DNA from: an uncultured Eubacteriales bacterium
GTDB lineage: Bacteria > Bacillota > Clostridia > Oscillospirales > CAG-272
Reading direction: 5' to 3'
Assembly: GCA_949878535.1 (NCBI GenBank)
Contig: CATLAS010000082.1
Coordinates: 1 to 5,569 of the forward strand
Length of the DNA: 5,569 nt
Shown here: positions 1 to 5,569 of the stretch, one piece after another
How the letters are laid out: the number at the start of each line of letters is the position of its first letter
How positions within the stretch are numbered: the first letter of the stretch is position 1
Made by a program: the position numbers and the translations under genes
The notes under the pieces: generated by a model
Seen by the model: only the letters and a program-made list of their open reading frames with translations
The model's database searches: none
What the model was told of the DNA's origin: nothing

Positions 1-252
1 TTCCAGCCGGCGTTCCAGTACCTGCGCCTGATCTCCGCCAATGCCTCGGTTTAGCACCACGCCTCTGTCTTTAAAATAGATGCTTTCGTCCCAGAAATGG
101 ATAATGGAGTCTCCTGCAAGCACTATGTCTACAGGTGTTTCACTACACACGGCGGCGGAGTTTTTGATATCGAATTCGATACGCCGGGTGTCGGCGCTGG
201 GGCCGAAATTGCCGAACATGCCCGGGCGGATTATGTCTTCGCTTGATTTCAT
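1..252 (-). CDS. SGNH/GDSL-family hydrolase, N-terminal part (cut by window edge)
   Basis: Eighty-four codons read from an ATG at 252-250 and run off the left edge, so the C-terminus, with the expected Asp/His of the catalytic triad, is not visible. Residues 41-49 read VDIVLAGDS, the block I GDS motif with Ser49 as the probable nucleophile. It is followed by IIHFWDE and, at 68-73, NRGIGG, the block II glycine region of SGNH hydrolases. This arrangement resembles the PAF-acetylhydrolase-like/GDSL lipase-acylhydrolase group, which hydrolyses ester or acyl bonds; the substrate cannot be told. No signal peptide is seen: the first 40 residues are polar, so a cytoplasmic enzyme is likely. An AAGGAA (minus strand, 264-269) lies about 11 nt before the ATG. 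The only other early Met, residue 12, has no ribosome site. The gene is separated from nadA by a terminator and a repeat, so it is probably its own unit. Family call is firm, function open. Confidence 0.82.
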   Translation of the reverse strand, partial: MKSSEDIIRPGMFGNFGPSADTRRIEFDIKNSAAVCSETPVDIVLAGDSIIHFWDESIYFKDRGVVLNRGIGGDQAQVLERRLE

Positions 253-284
253 AGTTGGGGTGGTTCCTTTCGTTAAATGAGGGA

Positions 285-311
285 ATTATAAAAAAGGCTC
301 CCTTGTGCCAA
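285..311 (-). promoter_or_regulatory. Possible promoter of the GDSL-family hydrolase gene
   Basis: Read on the minus strand, a perfect TATAAT lies at 290-285, about 33 nt before the hydrolase ATG. A TTGGCA (311-306, five of six matches to TTGACA) lies upstream, but the spacer is only 15 nt, shorter than the usual 17. The -35 box falls in the loop side of the terminator hairpin, and the -10 box follows directly on its T-run. The -10 match may therefore be partly a by-product of the terminator's A/T run. Confidence 0.35.
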
Positions 312-333
312 AGATTCGTTTTGCACAAGGAAG
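290..333 (-). terminator. Rho-independent terminator ending the nifS-nifU-nadA transcript
   Basis: On the minus strand an 11-bp stem is formed by 333-323 (CTTCCTTGTGC) and 308-298 (GCACAAGGGAG), with a 14-nt loop. It is followed after a few bases by six T residues (295-290). One pair is a G-U wobble on the minus strand but a C-A mismatch on the plus strand, and the T-run exists only in the minus direction, so it acts for leftward transcription. It lies about 260 nt past the nadA stop codon, which gives nadA a long structured 3' untranslated region. Confidence 0.75.
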
Positions 334-588
334 CACAATCTTCATTCGGCTCCCATGTGAGGATCCACTGCGTGGCTCCATAGGGAGCTCCCGCGAAGCG
401 GGTGAGGGATTGTTATGCTATCACTTTGCAGGATCATCAAATCGGCAGAATTGCTTAGACAACCCCTCCGTCACGGCTGCGCCGTGCCACCTCCCCTTGC
501 ACAGGGGAGGCTTGATTTAGTTGTTGGCTCCCCCCGGCAAAAGAGACCTTACATTATAATTCAATCCTCACAAGGGAGGCTTTTTTAG
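290..588. repeat. Hairpin-rich intergenic repeat with nested inverted ends (MITE-like)
   Basis: The gene-free stretch between nadA and the hydrolase is bounded by an 18-bp imperfect inverted repeat, 290-307 against 569-586, with 17 of 18 matches (AAAAAAGGCTCCCTTGTG). A second inverted pair, 348-364 against 564-580, matches at 15 of 17. A third, 296-308 against 499-511, matches at 11 of 13. Inside lie compact hairpins: CCCGC-GAA-GCGGG (390-402), CACGGC-TGC-GCCGTG (472-486) and CCTCCCC-N7-GGGGAGG (490-510). There is no convincing open reading frame and no transposase, so any movement would need help in trans. From memory, modules of the form 'CCCTCCGTCACGGC...GCCGTGCCACCTCCCC' are widespread between genes in Clostridia. 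That recollection was not tested here, and no second copy lies in this window. The right end stops three bases from the nadA stop codon. Confidence 0.6.
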
Positions 589-590
589 TA

Positions 591-1502
591 TTAACCGCCG
601 AGCCGGATCATTTCGTCAATACAGCGGCGGGCTTTCTTCATTATATCTGGATCCAGTGTGATTTCTTCGCCCTTGCCGCCCATGCAGTCCAGCACATCCG
701 GCAGTGTGGTCAGCCGCATATCCGGGCAAATCAAGTTTTTGGACATGGGATGGAATATCTTATCCGGGCATTGCAGGCGCAAGTGAGCTGCAATAGTATT
801 TTCTGTGCCGATAATAAATTCCCGTGCCGGCGACTGCTTGGCATATTTCATGATATCTGTGGTGGAGCCTACATAATCTGCAAGCTCACAAATGTCAGGC
901 GAGCATTCCGGATGTACTAAGAGCGGTGCGCCAGGATGCGCTGTTTTGGCAACCTGGGCTTCTTCTATTGTGATGGCGCTGTGAATGGGACATCCCCCGT
1001 CCATAAAGGTGAATTCTTTATCGGGAACGCGGGCGGCAACATATGCGCCCAGATTGCAGTCCGGGATGAATAAAATCTCCTTGCCGGGAAGAGCAGATAC
1101 GATTTTCACAGCGGAGGAGGAGGTGACGCACACGTCGCATACTGCTTTCAATGCTGCAGTGGTGTTGATATATGCCACTACGGTGCAGTTCGGATGGGCT
1201 TCTTTATATGCGGTGATTTCCTCTGGCGAAAACTGTTCCGCCATAGGACAGCCTGCGTCCTTGTGAGACAGAAGCACCTGCTTGTCCGGACAAAGCAGCT
1301 TAACGCCTTCCGCCATAAACCGCACGCCGCACATGACCACTGTTTTGCTTGTAACTTTGGTGGCTGCCACAGCCAGTGCATAGGAATCTCCTACAAAATC
1401 TGCCACTTCGGTGATATCTGCCGACTGGTAGCAGTGGGCAAGAATGGTAACGTCCTGCTCTTTTTTCAGCCGCAGAATTTCATCCTGGATTGTTCTGATC
1501 AT
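591..1502 (-). CDS. nadA: Quinolinate synthase NadA
   Basis: NadA condenses iminoaspartate with dihydroxyacetone phosphate to give quinolinate, the precursor of the NAD pyridine ring, using an oxygen-sensitive 4Fe-4S cluster in the cytoplasm. The 303-residue protein has the length of the short Thermotoga-type enzymes. Three internally repeated domains are visible, and the expected cluster ligands are Cys84 (AGCPMAE), Cys171 (GGCPIH) and Cys259 (LICPDM). Substrate-site residues also match the family: His23 and Tyr25 (AHCYQ), Tyr111 (VAYINT), the SSSA stretch near 128-131, and His197/Glu199 (HPECSP). The ATG at 1502 has a GGAG about 9 nt upstream and sits 24 nt after the nifU stop codon, so it is the third gene of the nifS operon. 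Fifteen cysteines is a high count for this size. Neither nadB nor nadC is in the window. Identity is near certain. Confidence 0.97.
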   Translation of the reverse strand: MIRTIQDEILRLKKEQDVTILAHCYQSADITEVADFVGDSYALAVAATKVTSKTVVMCGVRFMAEGVKLLCPDKQVLLSHKDAGCPMAEQFSPEEITAYKEAHPNCTVVAYINTTAALKAVCDVCVTSSSAVKIVSALPGKEILFIPDCNLGAYVAARVPDKEFTFMDGGCPIHSAITIEEAQVAKTAHPGAPLLVHPECSPDICELADYVGSTTDIMKYAKQSPAREFIIGTENTIAAHLRLQCPDKIFHPMSKNLICPDMRLTTLPDVLDCMGGKGEEITLDPDIMKKARRCIDEMIRLGG

Positions 1503-1526
1503 GGTATATATCTCCGCTGTTTCGTT

Positions 1527-1961
1527 TTAGTTGTGGCAGCAGTGCTCGCAGCCACTTTCCTTAAATAAGTCCGCATCGTATGCGATGCCGTTTTTGTCGT
1601 AGTAATCTTTGATTGCCGCTTTGATGGCTTCCTCTGCCAGTACAGAACAGTGAATCTTCACTGCAGGCAGTCCATCCAGCGCTTCCACTACTGCCTGATT
1701 GGTCAGGGCCAGTGCCTCGTCTACAGGCTTTCCCTTAATCAGTTCCGTGGCCATGGACCTGGTTGCAATTGCAGAAGCACAGCCGAAGGTATTGAATTTC
1801 ACATCTTCAATTATGCCGTCATTGATTTTCAAATAAATTTTCATAATGTCGCCGCATTTTGCGTTTCCAACTTCTCCAACGCCGTCTGCGTCATCCATTT
1901 TCCCTACATTGCGGGGGTTTTGAAAGTGATCCATTACCTTTTCGCTATATCCCATTGCCAT
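1527..1961 (-). CDS. nifU: Fe-S cluster assembly scaffold, NifU N-terminal/IscU type
   Basis: This is the scaffold on which sulfur from cysteine desulfurase and iron are combined into a cluster before transfer to client proteins. Its 144 residues correspond to the IscU-like domain only; the ferredoxin-like and Nfu domains of full nitrogen-fixer NifU are absent. The opening GYSEKVMDHFQNPRNVG is diagnostic. The three cluster-binding cysteines are Cys36 (NAKCGD, with the conserved Asp38), Cys61 (TFGCASAIA) and Cys105 (KIHCSVLAEEA). The usual LPPVK element, which in IscU is bound by HscA, appears as LPAVK (98-102). After the domain comes a short tail ending GCEHCCHN, with three extra cysteines and two histidines. 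An AGAGGA 9 nt upstream supports the ATG at 1961 rather than Met3. It lies 37 nt after nifS and 24 nt before nadA, and is surely cotranscribed with both. Confidence 0.95.
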   Translation of the reverse strand: MAMGYSEKVMDHFQNPRNVGKMDDADGVGEVGNAKCGDIMKIYLKINDGIIEDVKFNTFGCASAIATRSMATELIKGKPVDEALALTNQAVVEALDGLPAVKIHCSVLAEEAIKAAIKDYYDKNGIAYDADLFKESGCEHCCHN

Positions 1962-1998
1962 ATTGTATATTCCTCTTTTCTAATTTACTAACTTGATT

Positions 1999-3171
1999 TT
2001 ACTGATTTTGCATCATCCGTTCCCAGACAGGGGACATTTCCCGCAGCCGTTCTACTACGCCGGGAACTTTTTCAATAATATAGTCTGCTTCTTCTTCTGT
2101 TGTATATTCGGACAGAGTGATCCGTAGAGAACCGTGAGCGATTTCATGGGGCAGTCCGATTGCCAGCAGCACATGGCTGGGATCCAGAGATCCGGAGGTG
2201 CATGCAGACCCAGAGGATGCGGAAATGCCGAACATATCCAGCATCATGAGCAGGCTTTCCCCTTCAATTCCTTCAAAGCACATGTTTACATTGTTGGGCA
2301 GCCGTTGTGCAGGATCCCCGTTCAGGAATGCATGGGGGATTTTGGATAGCTCCCGGATGATTTTATCTCGCAGAACAGATACCCGTGCCGTATATGCATC
2401 CAGATTGGCGCACGCATCTTCCAGCGCGGCAGCCATTCCCATAATGGCAGGCAGATTTTCCGTTCCTGCCCGTTTACCCCGCTCCTGTGCGCCCCCGCAG
2501 ATCAGCGGCTCCAGATAGATACCCCGCTTACAGTACAAAAAGCCTGTTCCCTTGGGTCCGTGGAATTTATGCGCGGAAGCGGACAGCATATCAATACACA
2601 TGTCCTCAATATCAATTTTTACATGTCCTGCTGCCTGCACCGCATCGGTGTGGAAAATCACTTTCCGCTCCCGGCAGATCTGACCGATTTCCTTTATAGG
2701 CTCGATAGTACCGATTTCATTGTTGGCAAACATAATGCTTACCAGTGCAGTATCCTCCCGGATCGCTTCCGCCACCTGTTCGGGGGTTATCATTCCTTCC
2801 CGGGAAACGTCCAAAAGCGTGATTTCAAAGCCTTCCTTTGCAAGCTTGTCCAGCGTGTGCAGTACTGCATGGTGCTCAATTTTTGTGGATATCAGATGGC
2901 GCTTGCCCTTTTTTGCACCCAGATGTGCGGCGGCAATCAGCGCCTGATTATCTGCTTCACTTCCGCCGGATGTGAAGTAAATTCCCCGTGCGTCACAGTG
3001 CAGACATGCTGCAATGCGCGTTCTGGCATTTTCCAGTGCGTCTGCCGCAGCTTGTCCTTGCGTGTGCAAGCTGGAAGCGTTTTCATATGCTCCATCATAA
3101 TATTTGATCATTTCTGCCAGTGCGTGCTGCGAAATTGCAGTTGTTGCAGCATTATCGGCATAAACCTTCAT
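1999..3171 (-). CDS. nifS: Cysteine desulfurase NifS
   Basis: This pyridoxal-phosphate enzyme converts cysteine to alanine and carries the sulfur as a persulfide to the NifU scaffold. At 390 residues it has the normal length of the IscS/NifS (class I) branch. Visible motifs, in order, are ADNAATT (5-11), TSGGSEADN (67-75, phosphate binding), IEHHAVL (98-104, with His100 the stacking histidine), HTDAVQ (174-179, Asp176 to the pyridine nitrogen), SASAHKFHGPKG (197-208, Lys202 the Schiff-base lysine) and SSGSACTSG (319-327, Cys324 the sulfur acceptor in the long mobile loop). The segment usually reading NPSS is NASS (31-34), a mild variation. An AGAAGGA about 9 nt upstream fixes the ATG at 3171. 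First gene of the operon, preceded by a good promoter. Because it is cotranscribed with nadA it may work like the dedicated Bacillus nad-linked desulfurase, but the adjacent nifU suggests a general Fe-S role as well. Confidence 0.97.
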   Translation of the reverse strand: MKVYADNAATTAISQHALAEMIKYYDGAYENASSLHTQGQAAADALENARTRIAACLHCDARGIYFTSGGSEADNQALIAAAHLGAKKGKRHLISTKIEHHAVLHTLDKLAKEGFEITLLDVSREGMITPEQVAEAIREDTALVSIMFANNEIGTIEPIKEIGQICRERKVIFHTDAVQAAGHVKIDIEDMCIDMLSASAHKFHGPKGTGFLYCKRGIYLEPLICGGAQERGKRAGTENLPAIMGMAAALEDACANLDAYTARVSVLRDKIIRELSKIPHAFLNGDPAQRLPNNVNMCFEGIEGESLLMMLDMFGISASSGSACTSGSLDPSHVLLAIGLPHEIAHGSLRITLSEYTTEEEADYIIEKVPGVVERLREMSPVWERMMQNQ

Positions 3172-3221
3172 AATTACAGTTCCTTCTTTCCCTTTGTGTC
3201 GACCTTTGTTGTTCCAATAAA

Positions 3222-3250
3222 ACAGTATACCACCTCTTATTATATACTGT
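3222..3250. promoter_or_regulatory. Operator-like perfect inverted repeat in the nifS promoter
   Basis: ACAGTATA (3222-3229) and TATACTGT (3243-3250) are exact inverted copies separated by 13 nt, so the half-sites are 21 bp apart centre to centre, on the same face of the helix. One arm contains the -10 box and the other overlaps the -35 box of the nifS promoter, so a dimeric protein bound here would block RNA polymerase. Candidate regulators from knowledge of the pathway are an NAD/niacin-responsive repressor (NiaR class) or an Rrf2/IscR-type Fe-S sensor. I do not recognise the half-site as belonging to either. Confidence 0.5.
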
Positions 3251-3253
3251 CAA
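3224..3253 (-). promoter_or_regulatory. Sigma-A-type promoter of the nifS-nifU-nadA operon
   Basis: On the minus strand a perfect TTGACA (3253-3248) is followed after 18 nt by TATACT (3229-3224, five of six matches to TATAAT). The predicted transcript start near 3217 gives a leader of about 45 nt before the nifS ATG, with no riboswitch-like structure seen in it. Confidence 0.75.
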
Positions 3254-3290
3254 TTCCATATCATGAAAATTTTACGATTTTCATAAACCT

Positions 3291-3319
3291 ATTATACAAC
3301 TATGTTTATAGAAATGCAA
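3291..3319 (-). promoter_or_regulatory. Possible second, upstream promoter of the nifS operon
   Basis: A perfect TATAAT (3296-3291, minus strand) lies 17 nt downstream of TTGCAT (3319-3314, only three of six matches to TTGACA). It would start transcription about 70 nt upstream of the main promoter. The region is A/T rich, so a chance -10 match is quite possible. Confidence 0.25.
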
Positions 3320-3374
3320 CCGCAGATTGCCCAAATTTTTTTGCGCTTCGGCGGGAGAAAATAGAAAAAATCTA

Positions 3375-3404
3375 TGGAAATGCAGGTGCGTAGTGTGGTA
3401 CAAT
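3375..3404 (+). promoter_or_regulatory. Promoter of the AAA+ ATPase gene (extended -10)
   Basis: TACAAT at 3399-3404 is preceded by TG one base upstream (TGGTACAAT), an extended -10 arrangement. TGGAAA at 3375-3380 is a weak -35 (four of six) with an 18-nt spacer. Transcription would begin near 3411, inside the longest open frame but upstream of the ATG at 3435, which supports the shorter start for the protein. Divergent from the nifS promoter about 150 bp away. Confidence 0.55.
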
Positions 3405-3420
3405 ACAGCAAGAAAAATAA

Positions 3421-3425
3421 AAGGA
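3421..3425 (+). promoter_or_regulatory. Ribosome binding site that fixes the AAA+ ATPase start
   Basis: AAGGA stands 9 nt before the ATG at 3435. The longer in-frame start at 3327 has no purine-rich ribosome site and lies upstream of the predicted promoter, so it is rejected. Confidence 0.75.
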
Positions 3426-3434
3426 TGGAATGTC

Positions 3435-4460
3435 ATGGATAAAAAGGATGAAATCATAGCCCGGCAGACGGAGATCATTCGCTCTATGACGGAGCAGAAT
3501 CTGCGTCGGGTGGGTGCGGATTTATGGAGCAGCGCGCCTTCCGGACAGCAAACGGGGAAGGATGCACCTGCGAAGCCGGCATCGCAGAATCCGCCGGCAG
3601 AGAAGAACGAAAAGACGGCGGCTGATGCGCCGGAGCGGGAAGATATAGAAACGCTGCAAAAGGAACTGGACGGATATATCGGACTGGAAAACGTCAAAAA
3701 GGAAGTGCGCAATCTGATCAATATTGCCCAGATCTATCAAAAGCGCCGGGAGAATGGACTTCCTACGGCGGACATGTCGCTGCATATGGTGTTTTCCGGC
3801 AATCCCGGAACGGGCAAAACTATGATTGCCCGACTCATGGCGCGGGTGTATCATTCTCTTGGAATTTTGTCGAAAGGGCAGCTTGTGGAGGTGGACCGCA
3901 GCGGGCTTGTCGCCGGATATGTGGGGCAGACTGCCATTAAAACCTCTAAGGTGCTGGAAAAAGCAGCAGGGGGCGTGCTGTTTGTGGACGAGGCGTATAC
4001 CCTTATTTCCGGATCGGAGAACGATTTCGGACAGGAAGCGGTAGATACCATACTGAAAGCAATGGAAGACAACCGGGACGATTTGATTGTGATTGTAGCA
4101 GGGTATACGGATTTGATGTATGATTTTATTGAATCCAATCCGGGACTGCGCTCCCGCTTTAACCGGTATCTGGAATTCACAGATTATTCCCCGGAGGAAA
4201 TGCTGGAAATCTTCCAGGGCAACTGCAAGAAAAGCAGTTACGAGCCGGAAGCGGCGGCTGGGGAAAAACTACTGGAATACTTTAGAGAAATGACGGCGGC
4301 ACAGCGACGTACCTTCGGAAACGCCCGGGGTGTGCGCAATGTGTTTGAGCGGATTCTTTCCTGTCAGGCAAACCGGCTTGCCGAAATGGATACTGTCACT
4401 AAAGAGGATCTGATGCAGATTCTGGAGCAGGATGTGGCGGCTGCGGTGGAACATGCATGA
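3435..4460 (+). CDS. CbxX/CfqX-family AAA+ ATPase (CbbX/SpoVK-like)
   Basis: The 341-residue protein has one AAA+ module. Walker A is GNPGTGKT (123-130 region), the pore loop is GYVGQT (161-166), and Walker B is VLFVDEAY (181-188). A GLRSRFNR stretch (237-244) carries the probable arginine fingers, and GNARGVRN (295-302) is the sensor 2 region. SGLVAGYVGQTA and SRFNRYLEFTDYSPEEM are typical of the CbxX/CfqX family, which includes red-type Rubisco activase CbbX, the sporulation protein SpoVK and the EccA proteins of type VII secretion. Such ATPases form hexamers that thread or remodel a partner protein. Residues 1-25 are charged and helix-forming. Residues 35-68 are a Pro/Ala/Lys-rich linker, probably disordered, and 70-108 resemble the family's helical lead-in (LDGYIGLENVKKEV). 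No membrane segment is seen. No Rubisco, type VII or sporulation gene is beside it, so the partner is unknown. It is monocistronic or reads through into nifJ, since no strong terminator follows. Confidence 0.88.
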   Translation: MDKKDEIIARQTEIIRSMTEQNLRRVGADLWSSAPSGQQTGKDAPAKPASQNPPAEKNEKTAADAPEREDIETLQKELDGYIGLENVKKEVRNLINIAQIYQKRRENGLPTADMSLHMVFSGNPGTGKTMIARLMARVYHSLGILSKGQLVEVDRSGLVAGYVGQTAIKTSKVLEKAAGGVLFVDEAYTLISGSENDFGQEAVDTILKAMEDNRDDLIVIVAGYTDLMYDFIESNPGLRSRFNRYLEFTDYSPEEMLEIFQGNCKKSSYEPEAAAGEKLLEYFREMTAAQRRTFGNARGVRNVFERILSCQANRLAEMDTVTKEDLMQILEQDVAAAVEHA

Positions 4461-4512
4461 AAAATCTTGCAAAAAAATCCAATCTTTTTTACAATTATTC
4501 ATAAATTCCTTA

Positions 4513-4541
4513 TTTACAAAGCGGCCGAAAGGATGTATAAT
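4513..4541 (+). promoter_or_regulatory. Strong sigma-A-type promoter of nifJ
   Basis: TTTACA (4513-4518, five of six) and a perfect TATAAT (4536-4541) are separated by the ideal 17 nt. The start of transcription would be near 4548, giving a leader of about 60 nt. The strength fits a highly expressed central enzyme. Confidence 0.8.
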
Positions 4542-4546
4542 AATCT

Positions 4547-4564
4547 TTGAGCGACTGCGCTCAA
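4547..4564 (+). promoter_or_regulatory. Perfect palindrome/stem-loop at the 5' end of the nifJ transcript
   Basis: TTGAGCG (4547-4553) and CGCTCAA (4558-4564) are exact inverted copies around a 4-nt centre, ACTG. The left arm coincides with the predicted transcription start, so the RNA would begin with a 7-bp stem, which could protect the message from 5'-end decay. As DNA it has the same 7-4-7 layout and TTG...CAA ends as sites of the redox repressor Rex, but the inner bases differ from the Rex consensus (TTGTGAA half-site). No T-run follows, so it is not a terminator. Confidence 0.5.
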
Positions 4565-4589
4565 CTTATATGGTTTCACTATTAACTAA

Positions 4590-5569
<980 letters not shown>

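Noticed and set aside
305..520. 71-codon open frame inside the intergenic repeat
   Set aside because: Its sequence is the translation of hairpins and inverted repeats, with no ribosome site and no recognisable domain.
348..588. CRISPR-like array or tRNA in the hairpin-rich intergenic region
   Set aside because: The repeated modules are inverted and irregularly spaced, there are no equal-length spacers, and no cloverleaf or T-loop sequence is present.
1194..1568. 124-codon plus-strand frame across the nadA/nifU junction
   Set aside because: Antisense to two firmly identified genes; no ribosome site or family motif.
3191..3209. Direct repeat CCTTTGT (3191-3197 and 3203-3209) in the nifS leader
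   Set aside because: Only 7 nt, two copies, in purine/pyrimidine-skewed sequence that includes the ribosome-site region; easily due to chance.
2560..3393. 277-codon open frame on the plus strand
   Set aside because: It lies antisense to nifS, whose motifs are complete, and its own translation is Cys/Phe/Ser-rich without any family resemblance. It also runs through the nifS promoter.
3327..3434. 36-codon N-terminal extension of the AAA+ ATPase from an upstream ATG
   Set aside because: No ribosome site precedes the upstream ATG, the likely promoter lies inside the extension, and AAGGA is well placed before the ATG at 3435.
4468..4493. Possible terminator after the AAA+ ATPase gene
   Set aside because: The only pairing is an A-run (4471-4477) with a T-run (4485-4490), without G-C pairs. 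It is too weak to call, so read-through into nifJ stays open.

Overview
The window reads as chromosomal DNA of a strictly anaerobic Gram-positive bacterium, most likely of class Clostridia (Oscillospiraceae/Lachnospiraceae type). This is inferred from four things: a NifJ-type pyruvate:ferredoxin oxidoreductase, a stand-alone NifS/NifU pair instead of a full isc or suf operon, strong AGGAGG-like ribosome binding sites with sigma-A promoters, and an intergenic GC-rich repeat of a type I recall as common in gut Clostridia. No genus can be assigned from the sequence alone.

Layout. Positions 1-252 (minus strand) hold the N-terminal 84 codons of an SGNH/GDSL-type hydrolase. Positions 253-590 contain no gene. 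They hold a hairpin-rich repeat with several inverted copies of a GGCTCCC-TGTG end module, and a minus-strand rho-independent terminator whose T-run merges with a possible promoter for the hydrolase. Positions 591-3171 (minus strand) are a tight three-gene operon transcribed nifS, nifU, nadA, with gaps of 37 and 24 nt: cysteine desulfurase, IscU-type Fe-S scaffold, and the 4Fe-4S enzyme quinolinate synthase. Positions 3172-3434 are a divergent control region. The nifS promoter there (TTGACA-N18-TATACT) overlaps a perfect 8-bp inverted repeat that looks like a repressor operator. Positions 3435-4460 (plus strand) encode a CbxX/CfqX (CbbX/SpoVK)-type AAA+ ATPase. Positions 4461-4610 carry a near-consensus promoter and a perfect stem-loop at the predicted 5' end of the nifJ transcript. 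Positions 4611-5569 hold the first 319 codons of nifJ, cut by the window edge.

How the genes fit together. NifS takes sulfur from cysteine, NifU assembles the Fe-S cluster, and NadA, encoded in the same transcript, needs a 4Fe-4S cluster to make quinolinate for NAD synthesis. NifJ, the next transcription unit but one, is another Fe-S-rich enzyme, although nothing shows that it shares regulation. Most of the window is core metabolism. I see no defence system, CRISPR array, tRNA, rRNA or transposase gene. The points most worth following are the operator-like palindrome at the nifS promoter, the compound repeat, the Cys-rich tail of NifU, the unexplained AAA+ ATPase, and the 5'-end palindrome of nifJ.
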